Below are positions 10,135 to 19,121 of a stretch of DNA of 64,000 bases, one piece after another. Position numbers and translations under genes: made by a program. This DNA comes from Thermoanaerobacter kivui. Its GTDB lineage: Bacteria; Bacillota; Thermoanaerobacteria; Thermoanaerobacterales; Thermoanaerobacteraceae. Location of the stretch: contig NZ_CP009170.1 in the NCBI RefSeq assembly GCF_000763575.1, positions 1,615,501 through 1,679,500 of the forward strand. Direction: 5' to 3'. The notes under the pieces are model-generated. The model searched no databases. It had not been told where the DNA came from and saw nothing but the letters and a program-made list of their open reading frames with translations. The stretch's first letter is position 1. Each line of letters opens with the position of its first letter.

Positions 10135-10166
10135 CAAAAAAGGTTTCTTAAAAAGAAACCTTTTTT
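10135..10166 (-). terminator. Terminator after the HPr gene
   Basis: The stem AAAAGGTTTC/GAAACCTTTT with a short A/T loop is immediately followed by a T run on the minus strand. It lies right after the HPr stop codon, separating whiA-HPr from the ytoI-dnaE unit. Confidence 0.8.
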
Positions 10167-10168
10167 GT

Positions 10169-10435
10169 TTATTCCTCACCGAATTTTGATTCAATGAGGT
10201 CTACTAATGCTTTTATAGCAGCCTCTTCATCGTCTCCATCGGCACTCAACTTAACAACATTGCCTTGCGAAACACCAAGAGACATTATTCCCATAATGCT
10301 TTTGGCATTAACTTTCTTGTTGTCTTTTTCCACCCATATTTGTGAAGAAAACTTGCTTGCAGTTTGTACAAATAATGCTGCCGGTCTTGCATGAAGCCCT
10401 GTCTTATTTTTAATCTCAATTGTAACTTCTTTCAT
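10169..10435 (-). CDS. ptsH: Phosphocarrier protein HPr
   Basis: An 88-residue HPr. His15 lies in TGLHARPAAL, the PTS phosphorylation site, and Ser46 in KKVNAKSIMGIMSLG, the HPr kinase site used for CcpA-mediated catabolite repression. At this place behind whiA, Bacillus encodes Crh, which lacks His15; here His15 is present, so the protein can act as a true PTS carrier. The start ATG overlaps the whiA stop codon (TAATG), suggesting translational coupling. Confidence 0.93.
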   Translation of the reverse strand: MKEVTIEIKNKTGLHARPAALFVQTASKFSSQIWVEKDNKKVNAKSIMGIMSLGVSQGNVVKLSADGDDEEAAIKALVDLIESKFGEE

Positions 10436-11391
10436 TATTGAACTCTCCTCTCTTTCAATTTCTTTGATATTTCTTCAATTTTTCTAAGTCTATGATTCAC
10501 TCCTGACTTGCCGACAGGAGGAACTAACATTTGTCCCAGTTCTTTTAAGCTCAAATCCGGATAATTAATCCGAAGCTCAGCAATTTCTTTTAAACTTGGG
10601 GGTAGATAATCCAACCCTACCGAATCTTTTATATAGTTTATACTTTCTACCTGTCTTAAAGAAGCATTGATTGTTTTTGTAAGATTTGCAGTTTCACAAT
10701 TCACAATTCGATTTACATTGTTCCTCATTTCTTTGTAAACTCTTATGTTTTCAAGATTCAAAAGTGAACTGTGAGCACCTATTATATTCAAAACATCAAC
10801 AATCTGTTCTCCTTCTTTTAAGTATACTACATAATTATTTTTTCTTGCAATAACCTTTGAATTTAAATGGAAAGAATTTATCAATTTGCTTAAATCCTTC
10901 CCATGCTCTACATTGTGAGTAATAAATTCCATGTGATAAGCTTTTTCAGGATCGCTTATCGAACCACCCCCTAAAAAAGCTCCTCTTAAGTAGGCTTTTT
11001 TAGCTTTGATACTTTTTACAATTTTTTTATCTATTCCATAACTTAATTTTACATGACCATTTTCATAATTCAATATACCAACTCTATTTAAAATCATTTC
11101 TGCGTTTTCTCTGTTCGGAATAAAAATAAGATAGCTTAGGTTTTTTTTAAGATATCTACTTCTTCTTACCATTGTCTCAGGAGTTATGCCAAACAAGTCT
11201 TTTATCAATTTAAAAACCAATCTTGCAACAGAGGCATTTTCTGTTGTAAGACTTAAGGACATCTTCATATTACCATAAATAGAAATAGTACCTATCATTC
11301 GTATTAAAGCTGCTAATTCTGCTATTTTACTTTCCTCATCCTCCGGATAAATCCTTGCCAGTTCGTCTTTTGTAGCCGATGAAAAAGACAT
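10435..11391 (-). CDS. whiA: DNA-binding protein WhiA
   Basis: A regulator of the WhiA family (318 residues), with an N-terminal LAGLIDADG-like domain ([14 protein letters not shown] onward; [23 protein letters not shown]) and a C-terminal helix-turn-helix ([29 protein letters not shown]). In Firmicutes WhiA affects cell division and chromosome segregation; in Streptomyces it acts in sporulation. It usually follows rapZ-yvcK directly; here those genes are 11.8 kb upstream. The ATG is preceded by GAGGTGATG, and a TATAAT lies about 35 bp upstream. Confidence 0.95.
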   Translation of the reverse strand: MSFSSATKDELARIYPEDEESKIAELAALIRMIGTISIYGNMKMSLSLTTENASVARLVFKLIKDLFGITPETMVRRSRYLKKNLSYLIFIPNRENAEMILNRVGILNYENGHVKLSYGIDKKIVKSIKAKKAYLRGAFLGGGSISDPEKAYHMEFITHNVEHGKDLSKLINSFHLNSKVIARKNNYVVYLKEGEQIVDVLNIIGAHSSLLNLENIRVYKEMRNNVNRIVNCETANLTKTINASLRQVESINYIKDSVGLDYLPPSLKEIAELRINYPDLSLKELGQMLVPPVGKSGVNHRLRKIEEISKKLKERRVQ

Positions 11392-11441
11392 AAAACATCA
11401 CCTCAACAGGCTTATTTTTATTATACTACATTCTTTCAAAA

Positions 11442-11480
11442 AAAACCCTTTAAAAAATAAACAAATCAAAGGGGTTTTTA
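11442..11480 (-). terminator. Terminator after the 77-residue ORF
   Basis: A long hairpin with AAAACCCCTTT and AAAGGGTTTT arms (one bulge) ends in an eight-T run on the minus strand. It lies directly after the small ORF ending at 11485 and upstream of whiA. Confidence 0.7.
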
Positions 11481-11484
11481 ATAA

Positions 11485-11718
11485 TTACAACAATCTTTTT
11501 AATTCCCATTCAATGTACTCCGGGGAATTTTTCCAATTATGCCTCTCCTCAGAATTGCACCATTCTTTAAATTCCTTGTAGTCTTTCCATTCTTCATACT
11601 CACTGGCTTCTACCAACTTTTTTAAAGTTACAAGTTTCATGACATCATAGCTGCCGTATAATTTTTCATAATCCTTATAATATTGATAATCCCTTCCGTA
11701 CCGTGATGTATTTTTCAT
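11485..11718 (-). CDS. Hypothetical 77-residue acidic/aromatic protein
   Basis: No family recognised. The product is rich in Tyr, Trp, Lys and Glu with a repetitive feel (EYEEWKDYKEFKEWCNSEERHNWKNSPEYIEWELK), and has one Cys and no membrane segment. It looks like a small helical, possibly nucleic-acid- or spore-associated protein, but no function can be given. It is flanked by terminators on both sides, so it is probably its own transcription unit. The ATG follows a GGGGTGATG site. Confidence 0.65.
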   Translation of the reverse strand: MKNTSRYGRDYQYYKDYEKLYGSYDVMKLVTLKKLVEASEYEEWKDYKEFKEWCNSEERHNWKNSPEYIEWELKRLL

Positions 11719-11739
11719 AACATCACCCCGAATCCTATT

Positions 11740-11775
11740 TTTTAAAAAATAGAGGGGAACTTTTATTCCCCTTTA
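11740..11775 (-). terminator. Terminator after the neopullulanase gene
   Basis: GGGGAA (11754-11759) pairs with TTCCCC (11766-11771), and the minus-strand RNA then runs UCUAUUUUUU. It sits about 40 bp after the neopullulanase stop codon. Confidence 0.7.
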
Positions 11776-11814
11776 ATATTCTACATATATATTATTCATG
11801 CATCTTGGCATTGG

Positions 11815-13539
11815 TTACTTCAAAATATACCCACAGTTTGGTTCCAAATACAACATATTGCCACTTCTCTTCAACTTGCCCATTCCTAAAATATCTTCTT
11901 TTTCACTCACTCCTTCTAAAAATATTACCTCTTCTCTGCTACTATTATTTATTATTACAATAATCGATTTGCCATTGTATTCTCTTTTAAAACTAAAGAC
12001 TTTTCCACTGGCATACAATGTCGTATAACTGCCATATCTCAACTCTTCATTTTCCCTTCTTATAGAAATGAGCTTTTTGTAAAAATTAAAAATACTCTTA
12101 TTCTGTTTTTCTTCTTCCCAAATCATACACCCTCTACAATCAGGGTCATAACCTCCTACCATCCCTACTTCATCACCATAATAAATGTAAGGCACACCGA
12201 TAAAAGTAAATTGAAACACTAATGCTAATTTCATTCTAGCAACCATGCCATTGCACAAAGTTAAAAATCTCTCTGTATCATGACTTCCTATCAAATTAAA
12301 CATAATCCTATTTACACTTTCCATATGCCTCATAAGCTGTTCTGTGATCATAGTGTTAAACCTTGAAGCGCTAATTTTCCTTTTTGCAAAAAAGTCTACA
12401 ACTGCATTTCTAAAAGGATAGTTCATGACACTGTCAAACTGGTCCCCTCTAAGCCACGGAGACGCATCGTGCATTACCTCTCCCACAATTATCGCATCTG
12501 GCTTTGCCCTTTTTACAACTTCTCTAAACTTTCTCCAAAAATGATGGTCTATTTCATTTGCAACATCTAATCTCCAACCGTCTATGTCTACTTCTTTAAT
12601 CCAATATTCAGCTACTTCTAACAAATACTTTTGCACTTCTGGGTTTTTTGTCATAAGCTTTGGCATTCTCCAAGCAGTATCCGCAAAAACCTCATAGGAA
12701 GGCTTAGGATGCGTCTTTATTGGCCATTCATATATGTTAAACCAGTCCCAATATTTTGATTTTTCCCCGTTTTTAATGACGTCCTGAAAAGCAAAAAAAT
12801 CATATCCGCAGTGATTAAAAACTGCGTCAAATATCACTCTTATTCCATTATCATGACACTTTTTAACCAGCTCTCTCGCTTTTTGTGTATCTCCAAAATG
12901 CGGGTCAATTGTGTAATAATCCGTAGTATCGTATTTGTGAGTAGAAGGTGATAAGAATATAGGAGTCAGATAAATAGTATTTATTCCTAAATATTTTAAG
13001 TAGTCTATTTTATCTATTATCCCTTGCAGGTCTCCACCAAAAAATGTATCAGGTGTTGGCCTTTCTCCCCATGACCTTACATTTTCAGGGTCATTTGCTT
13101 TGTCCCCATTGTTAAACCTTTCCGGAAATATTTGATACACTATGCAATCGCTTGACCATTCTGGTGCAAAAAAAATGTCTTTTTCCCGTATGTAAGGATA
13201 TTGGAAAAATCCCCAAAAACCATTTTTAGGCCTTTTTTTGTAAAAACCTGCTTCGGTATAATATACTTTTTCACCATCTTCTGATACCAGATAAAAGAAA
13301 TATACAAACTTTTTATTCAGCTCCAAAGTGGTTTCAAAGTAATCAAACAGTTCATTTGTATGAGTCAAAACCATTGGCTTTATTTTGAACTTTCCCAGCC
13401 AATCGTATCTGTCTTTGTACAAAATATATACCCTGTCTACATCAAATACAGCAGTCCTCAACACTACACGAAGTTGATTTTTATCTAAAGGATATGCGTA
13501 AGGTATATCGCTTTTATGAAATATCGCCTCTTTTATCAT
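11815..13539 (-). CDS. GH13 neopullulanase / cyclomaltodextrinase-type amylase
   Basis: An intracellular alpha-amylase-family enzyme (574 residues, no signal peptide), likely cleaving maltodextrins, cyclodextrins or pullulan. The N-terminal about 120 residues look like the CBM34-type domain of neopullulanases. The catalytic barrel begins WSSDCIVYQIFPERFNNGD; the nucleophile Asp is in DGWRLDVANE, the acid Glu in AIIVGEVMHD and the third Asp in NLIGSHDTERF. The start lies 13 bp behind the RodZ-like gene with GGAAGGGGAAAG as ribosome site. Together with the amylase/maltose operon it forms a starch-use region. Confidence 0.88.
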   Translation of the reverse strand: MIKEAIFHKSDIPYAYPLDKNQLRVVLRTAVFDVDRVYILYKDRYDWLGKFKIKPMVLTHTNELFDYFETTLELNKKFVYFFYLVSEDGEKVYYTEAGFYKKRPKNGFWGFFQYPYIREKDIFFAPEWSSDCIVYQIFPERFNNGDKANDPENVRSWGERPTPDTFFGGDLQGIIDKIDYLKYLGINTIYLTPIFLSPSTHKYDTTDYYTIDPHFGDTQKARELVKKCHDNGIRVIFDAVFNHCGYDFFAFQDVIKNGEKSKYWDWFNIYEWPIKTHPKPSYEVFADTAWRMPKLMTKNPEVQKYLLEVAEYWIKEVDIDGWRLDVANEIDHHFWRKFREVVKRAKPDAIIVGEVMHDASPWLRGDQFDSVMNYPFRNAVVDFFAKRKISASRFNTMITEQLMRHMESVNRIMFNLIGSHDTERFLTLCNGMVARMKLALVFQFTFIGVPYIYYGDEVGMVGGYDPDCRGCMIWEEEKQNKSIFNFYKKLISIRRENEELRYGSYTTLYASGKVFSFKREYNGKSIIVIINNSSREEVIFLEGVSEKEDILGMGKLKRSGNMLYLEPNCGYILK

Positions 13540-13552
13540 TTCTTTCCCCTTC

Positions 13553-14353
13553 CTATGTGTGTAAAATTATTGTAACAGGTGCCGCAACATCTACCCGCGG
13601 CAGTTCCACACCGTCTACTGTTATTTTAACATCTGGAGGATACCCCATCAAGATATCTATACTATTTTTGACATCAAAGGTCTTGGACATTCCATTCGTC
13701 ATCAGTCCCTCATAAACAACCAAACCATCTACTTTTACACTAAACCAGCACTTTTGCCCGGGAACACTTATGTCAACTTTATAACTTTGTGAAGCCGGAA
13801 GAACTTTATACTCTATCTTTTTTGATGTCACAGATACTTTTTCTACAGTTGTTTTTACCTCTTGCTGAGTAGCAGTCTCTTGTTGTGGTAAAGAAGTTTT
13901 TTCGTCAGGAGCTGTCGAAACTTCTGATTGCTTTTGTTGTGGCAATGGTGCAATTCCTTTTTTAACTTGATTCACAACATAATAAAAGCCATAACCTATA
14001 ATCCCTACTATTAAAACTAAGATTATCGCTCTTTTTAATATTAAAAAAAACTGTGAAAAATCTCTCCTTTCTTTCATGTAAGACTGAGTGGAGGTGACTG
14101 CAATTTCTTCCTTTTCTTTTTCACGAAACAAATATTCATATTTTTTAACCACTTCATTCCCATTAAGGCCTAAAGCTTCAGCGTAACTTTTTACAAATCC
14201 TTTTGCATATACAGAAGCAGGCATGACACTGAAATCGCCTTCTTCAATAGCCTTCAAATACCTTGTACGGATCTTTGTAATCTCCTGGATTTCCTCCAGT
14301 GTCATTCCCTTTTTAAGCCGCTCGTTTTTTAAAAATTCTCCCAATTCATTCAT
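13553..14353 (-). CDS. RodZ-like helix-turn-helix membrane protein
   Basis: A membrane protein with a cytoplasmic helix-turn-helix of the RodZ type (LGEFLKNERLKKGMTLEEIQEITKIRTRYLKAIEEGDF), one membrane segment (about 106-128, ILVLIVGIIGYGFYYVV), a Gln/Thr/Pro-rich linker and a C-terminal beta-rich DUF4115-like domain. RodZ proteins anchor the MreB cell-shape machinery. The ATG at 14353 is placed after AAGGGGTGAT; an ATG three codons upstream overlaps the ribosome site. It is cotranscribed with the neopullulanase gene, with which it has no obvious functional link. Confidence 0.85.
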   Translation of the reverse strand: MNELGEFLKNERLKKGMTLEEIQEITKIRTRYLKAIEEGDFSVMPASVYAKGFVKSYAEALGLNGNEVVKKYEYLFREKEKEEIAVTSTQSYMKERRDFSQFFLILKRAIILVLIVGIIGYGFYYVVNQVKKGIAPLPQQKQSEVSTAPDEKTSLPQQETATQQEVKTTVEKVSVTSKKIEYKVLPASQSYKVDISVPGQKCWFSVKVDGLVVYEGLMTNGMSKTFDVKNSIDILMGYPPDVKITVDGVELPRVDVAAPVTIILHT

Positions 14354-14447
14354 ACCTATCACCCCTTACAACCATCCATTATATATATTCCACACAAAAC
14401 ACATTTTTCCTTCATGATTTTTCATAAAAACAAATTAAAAGGATGAA

Positions 14448-15521
14448 TCAAACAGCATTCACCCTTCTTCTATATAGTAAATCCACAAAAGCTTCCAAAC
14501 GGGTTTGGTAACCTGCTTGCCCAGTGTTTTCATCATATACTAAAGACATTACTGGAATATTGTAATCTCGGCTAATTTTTGCAATTATTCCTTGAGCTAC
14601 TATTTCAGGGGTGCAGGTAAAGGGAAGTATGTGAATTACACCGTCATAATTAAGTTTAGCATATTTTATCGTATTTGCAACTGTATTAAGCCCATGTCCT
14701 CCAATATCTCTTTCAAGATATCCTTTGCCATTTTTCTTAAATTCAAGCCTTTGAGGTAATTTAAAAGCGCTATTTATTAGATAATCGGACAAATATTCTG
14801 TTTTTGTAACTTCTACACCTAATTCATTTAAAGCTTTACTGACATCCATGTTTGTAAAAGGTTCTAGTAACATATAAATTTCTCCTACTAATGCAACTCT
14901 AAGCTGCACTTTTCTGTATACATTAGCGTTTTCTTTTATTTTTTTCATGGCATCAGCAACGATTTTATCTACCTCTTTACCATTTTGGGCTTTATCTAAC
15001 TTTTTCATATATTCCTCATATATTTTAGTTGTGATGCCCCGCCTGTCTTCATGAGCTCTGTGTTTTAATAAAAATTTTTCAAGTTTGTCAGCTGCCAACA
15101 TTTTTTTCACTGCGAATAAAAAAGATTTTAAAGCTGTTTTCCCATCGACATTGGGAAAATATGATGATAACTCCTTCAAAAAATCAATTAACCTGCCATG
15201 AGGAGGGTCAATTATGATCATGTTGAAATTATACCCTAAGTCCTTTAATATCTCCTTTTGAACATGACCATAATACCCAAATCTACAAGGCCCTATACCT
15301 CCCAACATTATAATAGTATCTGCTCCTTTGTCAAGAGCCTCTATGAAATTCCCTACATTGATTTTAAAAGGCAGACAAGCAAACTCATGGGAATTTCTCA
15401 CTCCTAAACTTAAAGTTTTATTGGTAGTAGGGGGTGGTTCTATAACTTCAACACCAATTCCTTCAAACATAGTCTTTAAAATCATGTTCAAAGAACCCAT
15501 GTGAGGATAAGTAATTTTCAT
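14448..15521 (-). CDS. 2-hydroxyacyl-CoA dehydratase-like protein (shorter paralogue)
   Basis: Belongs to the group related to 2-hydroxyglutaryl-CoA dehydratase subunits and activase-associated proteins (DUF2229/COG3580-3581 type). Conserved cysteines in SHEFACLPFKINVGN, GIGPCRFGYYG and LPFTCTPEI suggest a bound 4Fe-4S cluster. The true substrate is unknown and no ATP-dependent activase is next to it. It overlaps the upstream paralogue by a few bases. ATG codons at 15527 and 15521 are both possible; the second is chosen. Confidence 0.7.
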   Translation of the reverse strand: MKITYPHMGSLNMILKTMFEGIGVEVIEPPPTTNKTLSLGVRNSHEFACLPFKINVGNFIEALDKGADTIIMLGGIGPCRFGYYGHVQKEILKDLGYNFNMIIIDPPHGRLIDFLKELSSYFPNVDGKTALKSFLFAVKKMLAADKLEKFLLKHRAHEDRRGITTKIYEEYMKKLDKAQNGKEVDKIVADAMKKIKENANVYRKVQLRVALVGEIYMLLEPFTNMDVSKALNELGVEVTKTEYLSDYLINSAFKLPQRLEFKKNGKGYLERDIGGHGLNTVANTIKYAKLNYDGVIHILPFTCTPEIVAQGIIAKISRDYNIPVMSLVYDENTGQAGYQTRLEAFVDLLYRRRVNAV

Positions 15522-16504
15522 ACGCACACCGCCCTTTTCTTAAATTTCAAAAGGTCTATAAATGCTTCTAACCTCGTCATAATACCCGCTTCTCCCGAAT
15601 GCTCATCAATTGTAAGCAACATAAAAGGCATTTCCTTATCCCTTTTATACATTCTCTCCAGCAATTCCTCTGTCATAGAATTAGGCCCACAGCCAAAAGC
15701 TGAAACCATTATAACTCCGTCTACATTCTTTTGTTTTAAAAAATGCAGTCCTGCTCCTAAAATATCTCTTTCATACGACCAAAACATGTCTTTAGACAGC
15801 ATTGACGCCCCCTCTAATATAACGTCTGTCTCCAGCATTTCCATAGTAAAAATTTCTGCCCCCATATCTCTTAATTTATTTATAATTCCCATGCTTATGT
15901 ATTCATCCATAATATCATAAGAATGGGCAAGAACAGCTAACTTAATCTCATAATTTTTGTTTGCTCTTGTTAACCTATTTCCCTCCCAAATTTTTATAGC
16001 TTCGATTGGAGTAAAACCTCTTTTTAATAATCTTTCAAACTTTTTTTGTTCCTCCAAAGCATTAAAATAAGCCTTTAAAGCTTGTCGCTTGTTTTTTTCA
16101 AACATCCTTCCAACTTTTGCAGCCTCTTTTTTGATGGAAGTATCGTCTCTATACATATTAATTTCCATATCTATAATAGGTGGTAAATCACCAATTAAGC
16201 TTTTTATAAAATCTGGCAGTCCTAAAAACTTTGAACAAAGGTATTTTTTTCTTTCTACACTTACAATCCTCGGAATAAATATGTAATCAACATCTTTTTC
16301 TTTTAAATTTATCACATGTCCTACATAAGTTTTAACAGGAAGACAAGCATCTTCAACACAGTTTTTTACTCCTTCATCAAGAATTTTTTTATTTGTATCC
16401 TGGGAAACCACTACTTTTGCTCCCACACCTTCAAAAAAAGTCTTCCACATTGGATAAAAATCGTAATATAAAAGTCCTTTAGGTATTCCTACAGTCTTGC
16501 TCAT
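15518..16504 (-). CDS. 2-hydroxyacyl-CoA dehydratase-like protein (longer paralogue)
   Basis: First gene of a two-gene unit with the overlapping paralogue downstream. It starts MSKTVGIPKGLLYYDFYPMWKTFFEGVGAKVVVS, a family hallmark, and has conserved Cys in NCVEDACLPVKTYVGH, KKYLCSKFLGLPD and SAFGCGPNSM, fitting Fe-S binding. Pairs of such proteins probably form a complex. The reaction is unknown, and calling it a dehydratase would overstate the evidence. The ATG follows AAAGGAGGTTAAAA. Confidence 0.72.
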   Translation of the reverse strand: MSKTVGIPKGLLYYDFYPMWKTFFEGVGAKVVVSQDTNKKILDEGVKNCVEDACLPVKTYVGHVINLKEKDVDYIFIPRIVSVERKKYLCSKFLGLPDFIKSLIGDLPPIIDMEINMYRDDTSIKKEAAKVGRMFEKNKRQALKAYFNALEEQKKFERLLKRGFTPIEAIKIWEGNRLTRANKNYEIKLAVLAHSYDIMDEYISMGIINKLRDMGAEIFTMEMLETDVILEGASMLSKDMFWSYERDILGAGLHFLKQKNVDGVIMVSAFGCGPNSMTEELLERMYKRDKEMPFMLLTIDEHSGEAGIMTRLEAFIDLLKFKKRAVCV

Positions 16505-16570
16505 TTTTAACCTCCTTTAAAAGCAAATACATATTTATTTTTGCCATGAATTTTTATTTATATACAAAAT

Positions 16571-16600
16571 AAAAATACCGGAAATAATCCGGTATTTACA
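16571..16600 (-). terminator. Terminator of the amylase-malEFG operon
   Basis: A perfect 10-bp stem, AAATACCGGA (16573-16582) with TCCGGTATTT (16588-16597), is followed on the minus strand by TTTATTTTGT. It lies 25 bp after the end of the malG reading frame. Confidence 0.8.
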
Positions 16601-17271
16601 AATTGTTCCATGTGTAACAATTTTTTATCCTTTTACTGCACCTGCTGCAAGACCAGCTTGCAAATACCTCTGCAATACCATAAAGAGTATTACAAGAGGC
16701 AAAGATGCCATAACAGAGGCTGCCGCAAATTGAGTCCAGTGGGCCGAAAATTGGTTTTGAATAAACCTTTGAAGCCCTAACGCTATTGTGTAATTTTCAG
16801 GTGACTTTAGTACCGCACTGGACAAAATAAATTCACTATATACTCCCATAAAGCTAAATAAGAATATAACTACAAGCATGGGAGTCGCCAAAGGAAGAAT
16901 TATTTTCGTGAAAATTTGCCAATGAGTAGCTCCATCAACTAAAGCAGCTTCGTCCAACTCTTTTGGAAGACTATCAATATAGCCTTTTAAAAGCCATATA
17001 CTAAAAGCGCTGCTACCTGCCATGACCAGCATAAGGGCATAGAGATTATCCAGAAGGTTTAATTTTGCCATTATACCAAATATAGCAGGTAATGCCATAA
17101 ACGTAGGAAACATCTGAAGTATTAAGAGAGTCTTTAAGCCATTTTTTCTTCCAGCAAACTTCATTCTACTGAAAGCATAAGCTGACGTAGCAGTCAAAAA
17201 TAATTGAATAGTTGCTACACCAACGCTTAAAATCATACTGTTTTTTACCCAAAGTAAAAAATTAGTCTTTT

Positions 17272-17280
17272 GCAACACAT
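17272..17280. repeat. Target-site duplication, left copy
   Basis: GCAACACAT immediately precedes the left end of the insertion sequence and recurs at 18874-18882 after its right end. Nine bp is the usual duplication length for this IS family. Confidence 0.9.
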
Positions 17281-18873
17281 CATAGTGTAAAATTATCGTA
17301 GGATTTTTTAAGTGATAAAAAACAAGAGACAACCCCTGTGATAAAATAGATTATGGAAAACAAAACAATACAGAAAGGGGTGTCTCTTGTGAAAAAAAAT
17401 ATCTTTGAGGATATTATACTACAAAATGCTCTAAATTTCACTAAGGAAGTAGTAGAAATTTTTGGTGATTTATTAAATAAAGGAATGAATATTACAGAGC
17501 TTGCAGCAAGGATAAAGGAACTGACGGACAAACTAGGTAGAGAGGCAATAGAAGCAATTATTGAAGAGTTAGATAGGATAATAAAAGAAGATAAGAGAAG
17601 GAAAGAAAAATGGGTAGTAGAGAGGAAAGATAAAAAGAGATTAACGACAATCCTTGGGGATATAGAATATGAGAGGACATATTACAAATCCAGAGAGGAT
17701 GGAAGATATACATACTTGATAGATGATGCATTAGAGATAGGACGGCACGATAGGATAGAGAAGGGAGTAAAAATAAAGTTAGTAGAAAACGCGATAGAAG
17801 AATCATATGAGAGAAGTAGTAAAAAAGCATGTCCAGAGGAGTTAAGTAAACAGACGGTATTAAACGCAATAAGGGAAATAGGAGAAGTAGAAGTAAAGAG
17901 AGAAATAAAAGAGAAGAAAGAGGTAAGGGTATTATACATAGAAGCAGATGAAGACCATGTGCCTTTGCAAGATGGCAGCAATGAAACACCGCGATTGATA
18001 TACATACATGAAGGTAAAGAAGAGAAAAATGGTAGAAATGTACTGAGAAATGTGCATTACAAAGCATATGTAGGAGAGAAACCTGAAGACATATGGATAG
18101 ATGTAGCAAATTACATAGAAGACAATTACAAAGAAGAGAAGATAGAGAAGATATACATAGCAGGAGATGGGGCACCGTGGATAAAAGAGGGATTAAAATG
18201 GATATTAAAATCAAGGTTTGTGTTAGACAGATATCATTTAAACAAATACGTATTAAAAGCAACATCAAAAGAGCCAAAGTATAGAGATAAGATATGGAGA
18301 GCAATAAATGAAGGGAATAAAGAAGGAGTGAAGAAGGTATTTGATGAGCTAATAAAGGCAGCAGAGGAAGAGAGAGAGAAAGAGAAGATAAAAGAAGCAA
18401 GGAAATACATACTAAACAATTGGGAAGGAATAGTGATATACAACAAAGACGAAGATGTAATAGGGTGCAGTGCAGAAGGGCATATAAGCCATGTATTTTC
18501 AGCCAGATTAAGCAGGAATCCACTAGGGTGGAGTAGAGAAGGATTAAAGTTAATGGCGAAATTAAGGGTATTCAGCAAGAATGGAGGAGACTTAAGAGAA
18601 GCAGAATGGGGTAAGAAAAAGAATATCAATGCTGGGAGTTATAATTTAACGAAGAAGCAAATAAAAGAAGCGGTAAGGAGAGTTAAAACGTCTACAAATG
18701 AAAAAATAAACAATATTACGGTTTTGAATATAGGGAAAGTAACGCCAATATATAGGGTTTTAAGAGCATTAAAATATGCACAAGTTATATAAAAAGCATG
18801 ATAAGTTGAAGTATGAAATTAACTAAGTTTCAGGGGTTGTCTTAAAAAAATCCTACAGTATCTTGACACTATC
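17281..18873 (+). mobile_element. ISLre2-family insertion sequence, 1593 bp
   Basis: A complete element bounded by 9-bp direct repeats and imperfect terminal inverted repeats of about 32 bp. The left end begins CATAGTGT and the right end, reverse-complemented, GATAGTGT; both continue to GTAGGATTTTTT(T)AAG. It holds a single full-length transposase gene reading opposite to malG. The intact ends and open frame suggest recent insertion and possible activity. Confidence 0.93.
17389..18792 (+). CDS. ISLre2-family transposase (UPF0236)
   Basis: A transposase of about 467 residues. The N-terminal half is lysine-rich and helical ([28 protein letters not shown]), with [18 protein letters not shown] typical of UPF0236/ISLre2 proteins. 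Acidic residues of a DDE-type core are in [16 protein letters not shown] and [13 protein letters not shown]. The GTG at 17389 follows AAAGGGGTG at good spacing; an ATG at 17353 lacks a ribosome site. No frameshift or internal stop is seen. Codons are A-rich with many AGG/AGA and ATA, unlike the core genes. Confidence 0.92.
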   Translation: MKKNIFEDIILQNALNFTKEVVEIFGDLLNKGMNITELAARIKELTDKLGREAIEAIIEELDRIIKEDKRRKEKWVVERKDKKRLTTILGDIEYERTYYKSREDGRYTYLIDDALEIGRHDRIEKGVKIKLVENAIEESYERSSKKACPEELSKQTVLNAIREIGEVEVKREIKEKKEVRVLYIEADEDHVPLQDGSNETPRLIYIHEGKEEKNGRNVLRNVHYKAYVGEKPEDIWIDVANYIEDNYKEEKIEKIYIAGDGAPWIKEGLKWILKSRFVLDRYHLNKYVLKATSKEPKYRDKIWRAINEGNKEGVKKVFDELIKAAEEEREKEKIKEARKYILNNWEGIVIYNKDEDVIGCSAEGHISHVFSARLSRNPLGWSREGLKLMAKLRVFSKNGGDLREAEWGKKKNINAGSYNLTKKQIKEAVRRVKTSTNEKINNITVLNIGKVTPIYRVLRALKYAQVI

Positions 18874-18882
18874 GCAACACAT
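18874..18882. repeat. Target-site duplication, right copy
   Basis: Second copy of GCAACACAT, inside malG, directly after the right IS end. Reading GAT GTG TTG C from this copy into the sequence left of 17272 gives DVLQKTN without a break, which confirms the IS boundaries. Confidence 0.9.
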
Positions 18883-19121
18883 CCTTATAATTTTGAAATG
18901 TCATATGTTGTGGAAAAATTGAACCGGAGAAAAAGGCATCTCCAGGCGCCATAGACGCTCCTACTACCCAAGCTACAGGAAACATCATTATTGCAATTAC
19001 AGCCCATATAATAAGTCGGCTAATCCATAAAGATACTTTTTCATGAGGTTTTAATTTTTCCCTATAATAAATCTTTTTAGTCGTTTTTTTGTCACCAATT
19101 TTAACACTTGCATATTCCACT

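Larger units (their letters stand above)
16625..19120 (-). pseudogene. malG: malG, maltose/maltodextrin permease split by an IS
   Basis: The inner-membrane permease subunit of a maltodextrin ABC importer. Its N-terminal part (start at GTG 19120, behind AGGAGGTGG inside the end of malF) reads to TFQNYKDVL and then hits a stop in the IS end. The C-terminal part resumes at DVLQKTNFLLWVKNSM and contains the permease loop EAALVDGATHWQIFTKIILPLA. Removing the IS (17281-18873) and one 9-bp duplicate restores one uninterrupted frame of about 297 codons. The insertion is therefore clean, and malG is inactive as it stands unless the element excises. Confidence 0.93.

Noticed and set aside
17558-18523. 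Long minus-strand ORF opposite the transposase
   Set aside because: Leu/Ser-rich shadow of the A/G-rich transposase gene; no start signal and no family features.
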